The notes beneath the pieces were generated by a model, which saw only the letters and a program-made list of their open reading frames with translations, made no database searches and was not told where the DNA came from. DNA of 64,000 nt from Rhodanobacter lindaniclasticus (GTDB lineage: Bacteria > Pseudomonadota > Gammaproteobacteria > Xanthomonadales > Rhodanobacteraceae): the NCBI RefSeq assembly GCF_004799035.1, contig NZ_MWIO01000032.1, positions 55,939-119,938 on the forward strand, read 5' to 3'. This document shows positions 50,583-59,259 of this stretch, piece after piece; within the stretch, counting starts at the first letter, position 1; each line of letters starts with the position of its first letter. Made by a program: the position numbers and the translations under genes.

Positions 50583-51926
50583 ATGTCACGTTCCAACTCG
50601 GTTTCGCCCACACCCTTCGAAGCGCACATCACCGACCTCGGCCATGACGGCCGCGGCGTGGCCCGGATCGACGGCAAGACGGTGTTCGTCAGCGGCGCCT
50701 TGCTCGGCGAGCGGGTGATGGCCAAGCTGCGCAAGCGGCATCGGCATTTCGACGAGGCGGACACGGTCGAGGTGATCACCGCCTCGCCGCATCGGGTCGA
50801 GCCGAAGTGCCGGCATTTCGCGCAATGCAGCGGCTGCTCGCTGCAGCACCTCGATGCGCCTTCGCAGATCGCCGCCAAGCAGCGCGTGCTGGCCGAGAAC
50901 TTCGAGCGCATCGGCAAGGTCACGCCGCAGGCCTGGCTGCCGCCGCTCACCGCCGAACCATGGGGTTATCGGCGCAAGGGCCGGCTGTCGGTGCGCAACG
51001 TGGCGAAGAAGGGCCGCGTGCTGGTCGGCTTCCGCGAGGAGCAGAACCCGCGCTTCGTCACCGAGATCCGGCAGTGCGAGGTGATGCATCCGGCGCTCGG
51101 CCCCAAGGTTGGGCTGCTGGCCGACCTGCTCGGCACGATGGACGCGGCCGACGAGATCCCGCAGATCGAATTCGCCGCCGGCGACGAGCTGATGGCGCTG
51201 GTGTTCCGCCACATGCAGCCGCTCAGCGAGCGCGACCAGGCCGCGTTGATCGCATTCGGCCAGCAGCACGGTTTCGCGATCTACCTGCAACCGGGCGGCA
51301 CCAGCAGCGTGCATCCGTTGTGGCCGGAGAGCCCGCGACTGGCCTTCACGATTGCCAGCGACGACGCGCGCTACGCGGATGTGGAGCTGGAGTTCCAGCC
51401 GCTCGACTTCGTGCAGGTCAACGCCGGCATGAACCAGTTGATGATGGCTCGCGCGATGGAGCTGCTCGACCCGCAGCCGACCGATCGCGTGCTCGACCTG
51501 TTCTGCGGCCTCGGCAACTTCACCCTGCCGATCGCGCGGCGGGTGGCCGAGGTCGTCGGCGTGGAGGGCGAACACGGCCTGGTCGAACGCGCCGCGCAGA
51601 ACGCCGCGCACAACGGCATCGCCAACGCGCGCTTCCACGTCGCCAACCTGTTCGAGGACCAGCGCGCCACCGAGTGGGCGCGCCAGCCGTGGGACAAGCT
51701 GCTGCTCGATCCGCCGCGCGCCGGTGCCGACAAGGTGCTCGAGTACCTGCCGCACAAGGCGACCCGGCGCATCGTGTACGTCTCCTGCCATCCCGCCTCG
51801 CTGGCGCGCGACGCCGGCATCCTGGTCAACCGTCACGGCTTCAGGCTGGTGTCCGCCGGCGTGATGGACATGTTTCCGCATACCTCCCATGTCGAGTCGA
51901 TTGCCTTGTTCGAGCGTCATCCATGA
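50583..51926 (+). CDS. rlmD: 23S rRNA (uracil-1939-C5) methyltransferase
   Basis: RlmD (RumA) methylates U1939 of 23S rRNA. The 447-residue product has an N-terminal TRAM domain (about 10-65), four Cys for a 4Fe-4S cluster (C76, C82, C85 in KCRHFAQCSGC, and the Cys of IRQCEVM near 170), the SAM motif DLFCGLGNFTLP, the substrate-binding LLLDPPRAGA, and nucleophile Cys in VYVSCHPASLARD. ATG 50583 is preceded by CACCCC rather than a ribosome binding site. The upstream gap carries the BIME-like repeat. Confidence 0.97.
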   Translation: MSRSNSVSPTPFEAHITDLGHDGRGVARIDGKTVFVSGALLGERVMAKLRKRHRHFDEADTVEVITASPHRVEPKCRHFAQCSGCSLQHLDAPSQIAAKQRVLAENFERIGKVTPQAWLPPLTAEPWGYRRKGRLSVRNVAKKGRVLVGFREEQNPRFVTEIRQCEVMHPALGPKVGLLADLLGTMDAADEIPQIEFAAGDELMALVFRHMQPLSERDQAALIAFGQQHGFAIYLQPGGTSSVHPLWPESPRLAFTIASDDARYADVELEFQPLDFVQVNAGMNQLMMARAMELLDPQPTDRVLDLFCGLGNFTLPIARRVAEVVGVEGEHGLVERAAQNAAHNGIANARFHVANLFEDQRATEWARQPWDKLLLDPPRAGADKVLEYLPHKATRRIVYVSCHPASLARDAGILVNRHGFRLVSAGVMDMFPHTSHVESIALFERHP

Positions 51927-52020
51927 ACGCGAGAATCAGGAGCGGCCATCCATGGCCGCACTCTTCGATAAAGCCTCGTTTCGTTGCGGCTTTGCCGTAG
52001 ACGGAAAGCAGCAGCCATCC

Positions 52021-52542
52021 ATGCCGATCGAGATCGAACGCAAATTCCTGTTGGCCAGCGATGACTGGCGCGCCGCGATCGAGCGCAGCGAGCCGATCGC
52101 GCAGGGCTACCTGGTCGGCGCGCAGGCCTTGCGCGAGGGCCACGCGCGCGCCTCGGTGCGCGCGCGGCTGGCCGGTGAGCAGGCCTGGCTCAACATCAAG
52201 GCCGCCACCGCCGGCATTGCGCGGGCCGAGTTCGATTACCCGATCCCGCTGGTCGATGCGCGCGCCATGCTTGCGAGCCTCTGCGACGGCGTGCTGGAAA
52301 AGACCCGCCACCATGTCCGCGTCGATGGCGTACTGTTCGAGGTCGACGAGTTCGGCGGCGACAACGCTGGCCTGATCGTCGCCGAGGTCGAGTTGCCGGC
52401 GGTCGATGCACCATTTCCGCGGCCGGCGTGGCTGGGCCGCGAAGTGAGTGCGCTGACGCGCTACTACAACGTCAACCTGATCGCGCACCCGTACCGGCAG
52501 TGGTCGCCGGCCGAGCGCGCTGCCGAGGATGCCGCATGCTGA
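52021..52542 (+). CDS. CYTH domain protein (inorganic triphosphatase/adenylate cyclase CyaB fold)
   Basis: A 173-residue single CYTH-domain protein; bacterial members of this size are usually tripolyphosphatases. It has the defining EIERKFLL motif at residues 4-11, and the tunnel-lining acidic and basic residues in VRARL, WLNIK, EFDYPIP, EVDEFGG and VAEVELP. ATG 52021 starts MPIEIERKF. Its last bases overlap the nagZ start, suggesting coupling in an operon with nagZ and hpt. Confidence 0.88.
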   Translation: MPIEIERKFLLASDDWRAAIERSEPIAQGYLVGAQALREGHARASVRARLAGEQAWLNIKAATAGIARAEFDYPIPLVDARAMLASLCDGVLEKTRHHVRVDGVLFEVDEFGGDNAGLIVAEVELPAVDAPFPRPAWLGREVSALTRYYNVNLIAHPYRQWSPAERAAEDAAC

Positions 52543-53549
52543 TGATCGGCGTGGCCGCGCTTGAACTGGCCGAATCCGAGCAGCGCTGGCTGCGCGCTCC
52601 GGGCGTCGCCGGCGTGCTGCTGTTTGCGCGCAACTATCGTTCGCGCGAGCAGTTGATGGCCTTGTGCGAAGCGATCCGCGATGCCGGCGGCGAGCACCTG
52701 CTGATCGCGGTGGACCAGGAAGGCGGCCCGGTGCAGCGCTTCCGCGACGGCTTCATCCGGCTGCCGCCGCTGGCGGCGATCGGTGCGGTACATGACCGTG
52801 ACCCCGACGAGGCGATCCGCCTGGCCGAGGAGCACGCCTGGGTGATGGCCAGCGAACTGCGCGCCAGCGGCGTCGACTTCAGCTTCGCGCCGGTAGTGGA
52901 TCTGGCCCGCGGCAACGCGGCGATCGGCCTGCGCGCGTTCCATGCCGATCCCGCCGTGGCCGCCGAGCTGGGCCAGGCCTATGTGCGCGGCATGCACCTG
53001 GGCGGCATGGCGGCGGTGCTCAAGCATTTCCCGGGGCATGGCTCGGTCACCGGCGACACCCACAAGGTGGCAGCGATCGACCCGCGCGGCCTGGACGAGA
53101 TTCGCCGCGACGACCTGCGTCCGTTCGCCGAGTGCATCGAGGCACGCGTCGAGGCGGTGATGATGGCGCACGTCACGTATCCGGCCGTGGACAGCCGTCC
53201 AGCCGGCTATTCGAACATCTGGATCGAACAGGTCCTGCGTGGCGAACTGGGCTTCACCGGGGCGGTGATCAGCGACGACATCAGCATGGCCGCCGCCGAT
53301 GCGGCCGGCAGCGTGGGCGAGCGGGTGAGGGCGCACCTCGACGCCGGTTGCGACCTGGTGCTGGCCTGCTTCCCCGAGGTGGTCGAGGAAGCGCTGGCCG
53401 CGCTGCCCGCTGATACCGGCGCCATGCCCGCGTCGATCGCCGCGCTGCGCGGCGCCATCGGCCCGACCTGGGCCGGCCTCGCCGACAATCCACAGCGCGA
53501 CCGTTTCGTCGCCCGCATCACGGCGCTGCACGCCGAAGGAAACGCATGA
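52536..53549 (+). CDS. nagZ: Beta-N-acetylhexosaminidase NagZ
   Basis: A cytosolic glycoside hydrolase family 3 enzyme that removes GlcNAc from GlcNAc-anhydroMurNAc peptides in peptidoglycan recycling. The 337-residue product has the GH3 blocks AVDQEGGPVQRF, the flexible-loop KHFPGHGSVTGDTH with the catalytic His-Asp dyad, and nucleophile Asp in VISDDISM. Two starts are possible (ATG 52536 or 52542, both overlapping the CYTH stop). It is coupled to hpt by an ATGA overlap. The lytic transglycosylase mltD at 17 kb makes its upstream substrate. Confidence 0.96.
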   Translation: MLMIGVAALELAESEQRWLRAPGVAGVLLFARNYRSREQLMALCEAIRDAGGEHLLIAVDQEGGPVQRFRDGFIRLPPLAAIGAVHDRDPDEAIRLAEEHAWVMASELRASGVDFSFAPVVDLARGNAAIGLRAFHADPAVAAELGQAYVRGMHLGGMAAVLKHFPGHGSVTGDTHKVAAIDPRGLDEIRRDDLRPFAECIEARVEAVMMAHVTYPAVDSRPAGYSNIWIEQVLRGELGFTGAVISDDISMAAADAAGSVGERVRAHLDAGCDLVLACFPEVVEEALAALPADTGAMPASIAALRGAIGPTWAGLADNPQRDRFVARITALHAEGNA

Positions 53550-54109
53550 ACACTCCACATCCCTCCCTGACCGACGCGCTGGCGCAGGCCGACCTGCTGT
53601 ACGCGCGCCACGAGCTGGAACCGGTGATCGCCGCCATGGGTGCGCGCATCGACGCCGCGCTCGGCGGCGAGCGGGCGGTGTTCCTCACCGTGATGAACGG
53701 CGCGCTGATCTTCGCCGGCCAACTGGCCCTGGCGATCCGTACCGACCTGGAGTTCGACTACGTGCACGCCACCCGCTACCGGGGCGAAACCACCGGCAGC
53801 GAGCTGCACTGGTTGCGCGCACCTGCCGTGCCGCTGGCCGATCGCGTGGTGCTGCTGGTCGACGACATCCTCGACGAAGGCCACACACTGAAGGAAGTGC
53901 GCGAGGACTGCTACAAGCGCGGCGCGAAGAAAGTGCTGATCGCCAGCCTTTGCACCAAGCGCCACGATCGCCTGGTCGACGGCATCGCCTCCGATTTCAA
54001 CGGCGTGGAACTGCCCGACCGCTTCGTGTTCGGCTACGGCATGGATTACTACGAGCAGGGGCGCAACCTGCCGGCGATCTATGCGTTGAAGGACGGGAAT
54101 GGGGAATAG
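53546..54109 (+). CDS. hpt: Hypoxanthine-guanine phosphoribosyltransferase
   Basis: Purine salvage enzyme that joins hypoxanthine or guanine to PRPP. The 187-residue product has the PRPP-binding motif VVLLVDDILDEGHTL (about residues 103-117) and the catalytic loop VHATRYRG. The start overlaps the nagZ stop (ATGA). The last few codons (DGNGE, stop) fall in a short GGGAAT-type tandem repeat (54096-54118), so the extreme C terminus may be repeat-derived. The next gene, a methylthio-purine phosphorylase, would give hypoxanthine, the substrate of this enzyme. Confidence 0.95.
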   Translation: MNTPHPSLTDALAQADLLYARHELEPVIAAMGARIDAALGGERAVFLTVMNGALIFAGQLALAIRTDLEFDYVHATRYRGETTGSELHWLRAPAVPLADRVVLLVDDILDEGHTLKEVREDCYKRGAKKVLIASLCTKRHDRLVDGIASDFNGVELPDRFVFGYGMDYYEQGRNLPAIYALKDGNGE

Positions 54110-54118
54110 GGAATAGGT
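54096..54118. repeat. GGGAAT-type short tandem repeat at the end of hpt
   Basis: Units GGGAATG, GGGAATA, GGGAATA in tandem, starting within the last codons of hpt and supplying its stop codon. Confidence 0.75.
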
Positions 54119-54142
54119 TGCCGAGTTCCGTGGGTGCAAAAG

Positions 54143-54256
54143 CCCCTCTCCCACCGGGAGAGGGGTGGGGGTGAGGGTTCGGGCGGAGCGGGGAATCCAT
54201 CGCCGCCCGAACCCTCATCCGGCGCTTCGCGCCACCTTCTCCCGAGGGGAGAAGGG
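54143..54256. repeat. Composite palindromic intergenic repeat, copy 1
   Basis: An inverted structure: GAGGGTTCGGGCGG (54173-54186) is the exact inverse of 54203-54216, and each side has an extra hairpin (CCCCTCTCCC/GGGAGAGGGG at 54143-54165 and CTTCTCCC/GGGAGAAG at the right end). The right half recurs, inverted, at 55523-55570. It separates hpt from mtnP. Confidence 0.85.
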
Positions 54257-54302
54257 AGCTTGATTCGGCGAGTTTCTTGGCAGTCGCAACAGGAACATCA
54301 CC

Positions 54303-55064
54303 ATGCCACACCCCGATCATCACCCCATCGACCTCGCCGTCATCGGCGGCAGCGGCCTGTACAACTTCCCGGGCCTGGAAAACGCCGAGCGCCGCACGAT
54401 GGATACGCCTTACGGCCCTGCCTCCGGCGACATCGTGGTCGGCGACTTCGCCGGCAGGCGCCTGGCCTTCCTGGCGCGCCACGGCGAGAGCCACACGTTG
54501 CCGCCGCACCGGGTCAACTACCGCGCGAACCTGTGGGCGCTGCACAGCCTGGGCGCGCGGCGGGTCGTCGGGGTCAACGCGGTCGGCGGCATCCGCGGCG
54601 ACATGGGGCCGCGGGTGATCGTGGTGCCGGACCAGCTGATCGACTACACCCATGGCCGCTACACCAGCTACTGCGATGTCGAAGGCGCCGAGGTGAAACA
54701 CATCGACTTCAGCGAGCCGTACACCGAATCGCTGCGCCGGCAGTTGCTGGCCGCGGCGCGCACGGCAGGCATCGCCGTGATCGACGGCGGCTGCTACGGC
54801 GCCACCCAGGGGCCGCGGCTGGAAACCCGCGCCGAGATCGCCCGCATGAAGCGCGACGGCTGCGACCTGGTCGGCATGACCGGCATGCCCGAGGCCGTAC
54901 TGGCGCGCGAGCTGGAGATCGACTACGTCTGCCTGGCGCTGGTGGCCAACTTCGCCGCCGGCTGCGGCGACGAGGCGGAAATCAGCATCGAGGAGATCTT
55001 CGCCCACCTCGCCGCCGCGACCGCCGAGGTGCCGCGCATCCTGGCTGCCTTGCTGCGGGCTTGA
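54303..55064 (+). CDS. S-methyl-5'-thioinosine phosphorylase (MTAP family)
   Basis: A 253-residue member of the methylthioadenosine/methylthioinosine phosphorylase family. It has the family blocks AVIGGSGLYN, LARHGESHTLPPHRVNYRAN, GVNAVGGI, the FSEPYTESLR region, YGATQGPRLET and VGMTGMPEAVLA. Pseudomonas and xanthomonad enzymes of this type act on methylthioinosine (MTIP) rather than methylthioadenosine, and the neighbouring hpt suits hypoxanthine release. I cannot settle the substrate from sequence alone. Confidence 0.88.
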   Translation: MPHPDHHPIDLAVIGGSGLYNFPGLENAERRTMDTPYGPASGDIVVGDFAGRRLAFLARHGESHTLPPHRVNYRANLWALHSLGARRVVGVNAVGGIRGDMGPRVIVVPDQLIDYTHGRYTSYCDVEGAEVKHIDFSEPYTESLRRQLLAAARTAGIAVIDGGCYGATQGPRLETRAEIARMKRDGCDLVGMTGMPEAVLARELEIDYVCLALVANFAAGCGDEAEISIEEIFAHLAAATAEVPRILAALLRA

Positions 55065-55079
55065 GGGCATCCGGTGAAT

Positions 55080-55109
55080 TTGTGCACGGACCGGACTTCT
55101 TCGTATTGC
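55080..55109 (+). promoter_or_regulatory. Possible promoter of the cold-shock gene
   Basis: TTGTGC at 55080-55085, 18 bp spacer, TATTGC at 55104-55109. It would give a leader of about 100 nt before the csp start, in keeping with cold-shock mRNAs, but the match is weak. Confidence 0.35.
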
Positions 55110-55215
55110 AATGCGGCTTCACCTCTTGCTACTTTCGCCGAGCCAGCGCGGCGAGCCGGGGGGAACAGCCGCACCAGTTCTGGCGCACCATTCCATGGAT
55201 CCAGAGGTTCACGCA

Positions 55216-55419
55216 ATGACTTTCGGTACGGTCAAATGGTTCAACGACGCCAAGGGTTTCGGTTTCATCGCGCCTGAGGACGGGGGGGCGGACGTGTTCG
55301 TCCATTTTTCGGCGATCGCCAGCAAGGGCTTCCGCAGCCTGCAGGAAGGTCAGCGGGTGAAGTTCGAAGTCACCCAGGGTCCCAAGGGCGCCCAGGCCTC
55401 GGCGGTCGAAGCCGCCTGA
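55216..55419 (+). CDS. Cold-shock domain protein (CspA family)
   Basis: A 67-residue OB-fold protein that binds single-stranded RNA and DNA. Both ribonucleoprotein motifs are intact: KGFGFI (RNP1) and VFVHFSAI (RNP2), with the aromatic KWFND at the N terminus. ATG 55216 lies 8 bp after AGAGG (55203-55207). The gene is monocistronic, with a strong terminator. Cold induction is not shown by sequence. Confidence 0.95.
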   Translation: MTFGTVKWFNDAKGFGFIAPEDGGADVFVHFSAIASKGFRSLQEGQRVKFEVTQGPKGAQASAVEAA

Positions 55420-55445
55420 TCGGTCGACCCCGCGTCGCTTGCAAG

Positions 55446-55480
55446 AACAAAACCCCGCACTTGTGCGGGGTTTTGTTTTT
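55446..55480 (+). terminator. Intrinsic terminator of the cold-shock gene
   Basis: A 15 bp stem (55446-55460 with 55463-55477) with A-run and T-run flanks and TTT beyond. Works in both directions by symmetry. Confidence 0.88.
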
Positions 55481-55522
55481 GGCGGTAGGCGGACGTGATC
55501 TGCCGGCGTGATGCATTGCCCT

Positions 55523-55570
55523 CCCTTCTCCCACCGGGAGAAGGTGGCGCGAAGCGCCGGATGAGGGTGC
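55523..55570. repeat. Composite palindromic intergenic repeat, copy 2 (half element)
   Basis: CCTTCTCCCACCGGGAGAAGG forms a hairpin; the next stretch (TGGCGCGAAGCGCC) forms a second. The whole matches the inverse of 54211-54256 with about two mismatches, so the same repeat family flanks the mtnP-csp pair on both sides. Confidence 0.8.
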
Positions 55571-55711
55571 GGGATCGCGCCGATGCCCCGCCACGTCGAT
55601 GCTCGGTCATCAGCGTCGCGCAAGAGCAGGCCACGAATCACCCCTACGGCAGCGCATGGCCGCGCTGCTGGTTGATAATGTCCCATTGCCGAACAGCATC
55701 AGGAGCGCCAA

Positions 55712-56914
55712 GTGATCATCAAGCCCAAAGTCCGCGGTTTCATCTGCGTCACCGCCCACCCGGTCGGTTGCGAGCGCAACGTGCTCGAGCAGATCGCGAT
55801 CACCCAGGCCGCCGGCCACGACAAGAGCAAAGGCCCCAAGCGCGTGCTGGTGATCGGCGCCTCCACCGGCTACGGCCTGGCCTCGCGCATCACCGCCGCG
55901 TTCGGCTACGGCGCCGCCACGCTCGGCGTGTTCTTCGAGAAGCCCAGCAGCTCCGACAAGACCGGCACCGCCGGCTGGTACAACGCCGCCGCGTTCGACA
56001 AGGCGGCCAAGGCCGGCGGCCTGTACAGCAAGTCGATCAACGGCGACGCGTTCGCGCACGAGACCCGCGCCCGCGCCATCGAGATCATCAAGAACGAGAT
56101 GGGCGGCCCGATCGACCTGGTGGTCTATTCGCTGGCCTCGCCGGTGCGCAAGCTGCCGGACACCGGCGAAGTGGTGCGCTCGGCGCTCAAGACCATCGGC
56201 GAGCCGTTCCACAACACCTCGGTCGACACCAACAAGGACATGGTGATCGAGGCCACCGTGGAGCCGGCCACCGAGCAGGAGATCAAGGACACCGTCACCG
56301 TGATGGGCGGCGAGGACTGGGCGCTGTGGATCGACGCGCTGGACCAGGCCGGCGTGCTGGCCAAGAACGCCAGGACCATCGCCTACAGCTACATCGGCAC
56401 CGAGATCACCTGGCCGATGTACTGGCACGGCACCCTTGGCCAGGCCAAGCAGCACCTGGACAACACGGCGAAGCAACTGCGCAGCCGCCACCCGGGGCTG
56501 GAGGCCTACGTCGGCGTGATGAAGTCCGTGGTCACCCAGGCCAGCGCCGCCATCCCGGTGATCCCGCTGTACGTCTCCATCGCCTTCAAGATCATGAAGG
56601 AGAAGGGCATCCACGAAAACCCGATCGAACAGGCCAACCGCCTGTTCCACGACCGCCTCTACCGCGCCGACGGCGCCGCCGCGCCCACCGACGACGAAGG
56701 CCGCATCCGCCTGGACGACTGGGAACTGCGCGACGACGTGCAGGAACCCTGCAAGACCCTCTGGCCCACCGTCACCACCGAAAACCTGCGCGAAATCACC
56801 GACTACGCCGGCTACAAGCACGAGTTCCTGAAGCTGTTCGGCTTCGACCGCGGCGATGTGGACTACGACGCCGAGGTGGAGGCGGACCGGCGGTTTGATT
56901 GTGTGGAGCTCTGA
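55712..56914 (+). CDS. fabV: FabV-type enoyl-[acyl-carrier-protein] reductase
   Basis: Last step of each fatty-acid elongation cycle, NADH-dependent. The 400-residue product is FabV by length and by motifs: the N-terminal [19 protein letters not shown], the dinucleotide motif [11 protein letters not shown], the VYSLASPVR strand, active-site Tyr in [11 protein letters not shown], and Lys-rich [15 protein letters not shown]. FabV enzymes are typically insensitive to triclosan. The start is GTG 55712 with AGGAG at 55701-55705. A hairpin without T-run follows at 56921-56953. Confidence 0.97.
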   Translation: MIIKPKVRGFICVTAHPVGCERNVLEQIAITQAAGHDKSKGPKRVLVIGASTGYGLASRITAAFGYGAATLGVFFEKPSSSDKTGTAGWYNAAAFDKAAKAGGLYSKSINGDAFAHETRARAIEIIKNEMGGPIDLVVYSLASPVRKLPDTGEVVRSALKTIGEPFHNTSVDTNKDMVIEATVEPATEQEIKDTVTVMGGEDWALWIDALDQAGVLAKNARTIAYSYIGTEITWPMYWHGTLGQAKQHLDNTAKQLRSRHPGLEAYVGVMKSVVTQASAAIPVIPLYVSIAFKIMKEKGIHENPIEQANRLFHDRLYRADGAAAPTDDEGRIRLDDWELRDDVQEPCKTLWPTVTTENLREITDYAGYKHEFLKLFGFDRGDVDYDAEVEADRRFDCVEL

Positions 56915-56920
56915 GGCATG

Positions 56921-56953
56921 CGCTGGATGGCGATGGCTGGTCGCCATCCAGCG
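56921..56953. repeat. Perfect 13 bp stem-loop after fabV
   Basis: CGCTGGATGGCGA (56921-56933) pairs perfectly with 56941-56953 around a 7-base loop. It starts 6 bp after the fabV stop. There is no T-run, so it may stabilise the mRNA end more than terminate. It marks the border between core genes and the accessory region. Confidence 0.75.
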
Positions 56954-57090
56954 TTCGCATTTGATCCATCGTCCCCTCTCGGCGAGGCCATCAACGCCTC
57001 TCACCTTGTGAGACCCTAGCGCATACAATGCCGTGGCGATCCACCCAAGGGGATCGCCATGCAACGGTTGTCAGCGTGCCGAGGTTTCCC

Positions 57091-57297
57091 ATGAACGAGA
57101 TCATCTTCCAGGTCGACGAGGCTCCCGAGGGCGGCTACAGCGCGCGTGCACTGGGCCACGCCATCTTCACCGAAGCGGAAACGCTGGAAGAACTCCGCAC
57201 GATGGTGCGCGACGCCGTCCGCTGCCACTTCGACGAAGGGCAGGGGCCGAAGGTGATCCGCTTGCATTACGTCCGCGATGAAGTGCTGGCCGCATGA
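57091..57297 (+). CDS. HicB-like antitoxin
   Basis: A 68-residue protein with the partial RNase H-like fold of HicB antitoxins (IIFQVDEAPEGGYSARALG, AETLEELRTMVRDAV). The short form has no visible C-terminal ribbon-helix-helix or HTH domain, so its DNA binding is uncertain. ATG 57091 follows GAGG (57081-57084). Its stop overlaps the hicA start (ATGA), the typical coupling of this toxin-antitoxin pair, here in the antitoxin-first order. It is the first gene of a five-gene operon that continues into a type III restriction-modification system. Confidence 0.85.
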   Translation: MNEIIFQVDEAPEGGYSARALGHAIFTEAETLEELRTMVRDAVRCHFDEGQGPKVIRLHYVRDEVLAA

Positions 57298-57536
57298 AGC
57301 TGCCGCGCGACGTCGATGCGCGACAACTCATCAAGGCCCTGGCAAAGCTTGGCTATGCCGTCACCCGCCAGAGCGGCAGCCACATCCGCCTGACCGGCAA
57401 CACGCCCACGCCGCATTCCCTCACCGTGCCCGACCATTCGCCACTGAAGGTTGGCACCCTGCATGCCATTCTCGCTGACGTCGCTGCGCATCAGCGCATC
57501 GACACGGCAGACTTGATCGAGAGGCTCTTTTCCTGA
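57294..57536 (+). CDS. HicA-like mRNA interferase toxin
   Basis: An 80-residue toxin with the double-stranded-RNA-binding-like fold of HicA: LIKALAKLGYAVTRQSGSHIRL, where the conserved His of SGSHIRL is the catalytic residue, then LTVPDHSPLKVGTLHAIL. All key residues look intact, so it should be active without HicB. Only one base separates its stop from the ATG of the methylase gene mod, so toxin and modification gene must share an mRNA. This closeness is unusual and is discussed in the findings. Confidence 0.88.
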   Translation: MKLPRDVDARQLIKALAKLGYAVTRQSGSHIRLTGNTPTPHSLTVPDHSPLKVGTLHAILADVAAHQRIDTADLIERLFS

Positions 57537-57537
57537 C

Positions 57538-59259
57538 ATGCCCGTATTGAACTGGATAGGCAAGGACGCCGTGGTGCGTCACGACGCCGAGGTGCCGTTC
57601 CGCCTGCTGCACGACGTACCCGAACTGGCCTGCGGCGACGCCGACAGCGGCAACCTGATCGTCGAAGGCGACAACCTGCTGGCGCTGAAAGCGCTGCTGC
57701 CGCACTACGGCGGCCAGGTGAAATGCATCTATATCGACCCCCCGTACAACACCGGCAACGAGGGCTGGGTCTACAACGACAACGTCAACAGCCCCCAGAT
57801 GCGCGAGTGGCTGGGCAAGGTGGTCGGCAAGGAAGCCGAGGACCTGACCCGCCACGACAAGTGGCTGTGCATGATGTATCCGCGGTTGGTGCTGTTGAAG
57901 AAGTTTCTGCGAGATGACGGTGCGATCTTCGTGTCAATTGATGACAACGAACTGACCAGCCTTCTGGCCTTGATGCGGGAGATATTTGACGCCGGTAATG
58001 AGGTCGCGACGATCGTTTGGGAAAAAGGCAAAAAGGGAGACTCGAAGCTGGTCTCCATCACCCACGAATACATTGTCGTATTTGCGCGAAACAAGGCGCT
58101 CCTTAAAGAGCGCAAGGTTAAATGGCGCCGCAAGAAGGCCGGCGTTGACGATGTGCTGCAACACTACCAAGCGCTTTGCGCACAACACGGCACCAACCAC
58201 GCAGCCATCCGTAAGCAGATGATGGCTTGGTATCGTGCGATGCCGAAAACAGATCCGCGTAAGGCGCATAAGCATTACAACTGGTCGGATAGCCGTGGGT
58301 TGTACTTTGCTGCAGATTTCGCGGGTCCCGATGATGGGCGCGAGAGTCGCCCGCGCTATCCGATTATTCACCCGGTGACGGGCAAGGCGTGCGCGATGCC
58401 GTCTACGGGATGGCGCTGGGAAGAGGAAACGACGAAGGCGGCACTGGTTGAGAATCCACCGCGCATCCACTTCGGCAAGGATCACACGACGATACCCAAT
58501 CGCAAGAGCTATCTTGTCGAGGTCGATGAAGAACCGCTGATGAGTGTGTTCTATAAGGACGGTCGCGCCGCAACGTTGGAAGTCGAAGCCATGTTGGGAC
58601 CGGGTTCCTTCCAGTTTCCAAAGGACTCGCAGGTTATTGCCGACCTTGTCGACACTATGACCGAACCGGGCGACCTGGTTCTGGATAGTTTTGGTGGATC
58701 TGGGACAACCGCGCATGCGGTGCTGCGTGCGAGCGAGCATCTGGTCGCCCCACTACGCTTCATTCTGGTGGAAATGGATAGCAACGTTGCTCGTACCAAG
58801 ACGCGTGAGCGAACGAGGAAGGCAATCGAGGGGTATATCCCGCAGGCAGGTAAAAAGCGCCTGCCGGTTCCCGGCCTCGGCAGCGGCTTCCGCTACGCCA
58901 CCCTCGGCAAGCCGCTGTTCAACGAACACGGCCACATCAACCCCGAAGTGCGCTTCGCGGAATTGGCGCGCTTCGTCTGGTTCATGGAGACCGGTGCGCC
59001 GCTGGCCTCGAAGAAGCCGGCGTCGCCATTGCTTGGCGTGCACGACGGCCGCGCGGTGTACATGCTCTACAACGGCATCCTCAAGGACAAATCCGCCGGC
59101 GGCGGCAACGTGCTGACCTCGCCCTTGCTGGACGAACTGCCGCTGCACGATGGCCCGCGCGTCGTCTACGGCACGCGCTGCCTGATCAAGCCGGAGCGTC
59201 TGCGCGCGTTGCGCATCGTGTTCAAGCAGTTGCCGTACGAATTGAGGGTGGCGCGATGA
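57538..59259 (+). CDS. mod: Type III restriction-modification system methylase (Mod)
   Basis: A 573-residue beta-class N6-adenine methyltransferase. The catalytic motif DPPYNTG is at residues 67-73, and the SAM motif FGGSGTT at about 388-394, in the order expected for the beta class. Between them lies the target recognition region, whose base composition is clearly lower in GC than the ends: 58021-58080 has 28 G/C of 60, against 38 of 60 at both 57541-57600 and 59041-59100. This suggests exchange of the specificity domain. The stop overlaps the res start (ATGA). It methylates one strand of the recognition site. Confidence 0.93.
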   Translation: MPVLNWIGKDAVVRHDAEVPFRLLHDVPELACGDADSGNLIVEGDNLLALKALLPHYGGQVKCIYIDPPYNTGNEGWVYNDNVNSPQMREWLGKVVGKEAEDLTRHDKWLCMMYPRLVLLKKFLRDDGAIFVSIDDNELTSLLALMREIFDAGNEVATIVWEKGKKGDSKLVSITHEYIVVFARNKALLKERKVKWRRKKAGVDDVLQHYQALCAQHGTNHAAIRKQMMAWYRAMPKTDPRKAHKHYNWSDSRGLYFAADFAGPDDGRESRPRYPIIHPVTGKACAMPSTGWRWEEETTKAALVENPPRIHFGKDHTTIPNRKSYLVEVDEEPLMSVFYKDGRAATLEVEAMLGPGSFQFPKDSQVIADLVDTMTEPGDLVLDSFGGSGTTAHAVLRASEHLVAPLRFILVEMDSNVARTKTRERTRKAIEGYIPQAGKKRLPVPGLGSGFRYATLGKPLFNEHGHINPEVRFAELARFVWFMETGAPLASKKPASPLLGVHDGRAVYMLYNGILKDKSAGGGNVLTSPLLDELPLHDGPRVVYGTRCLIKPERLRALRIVFKQLPYELRVAR

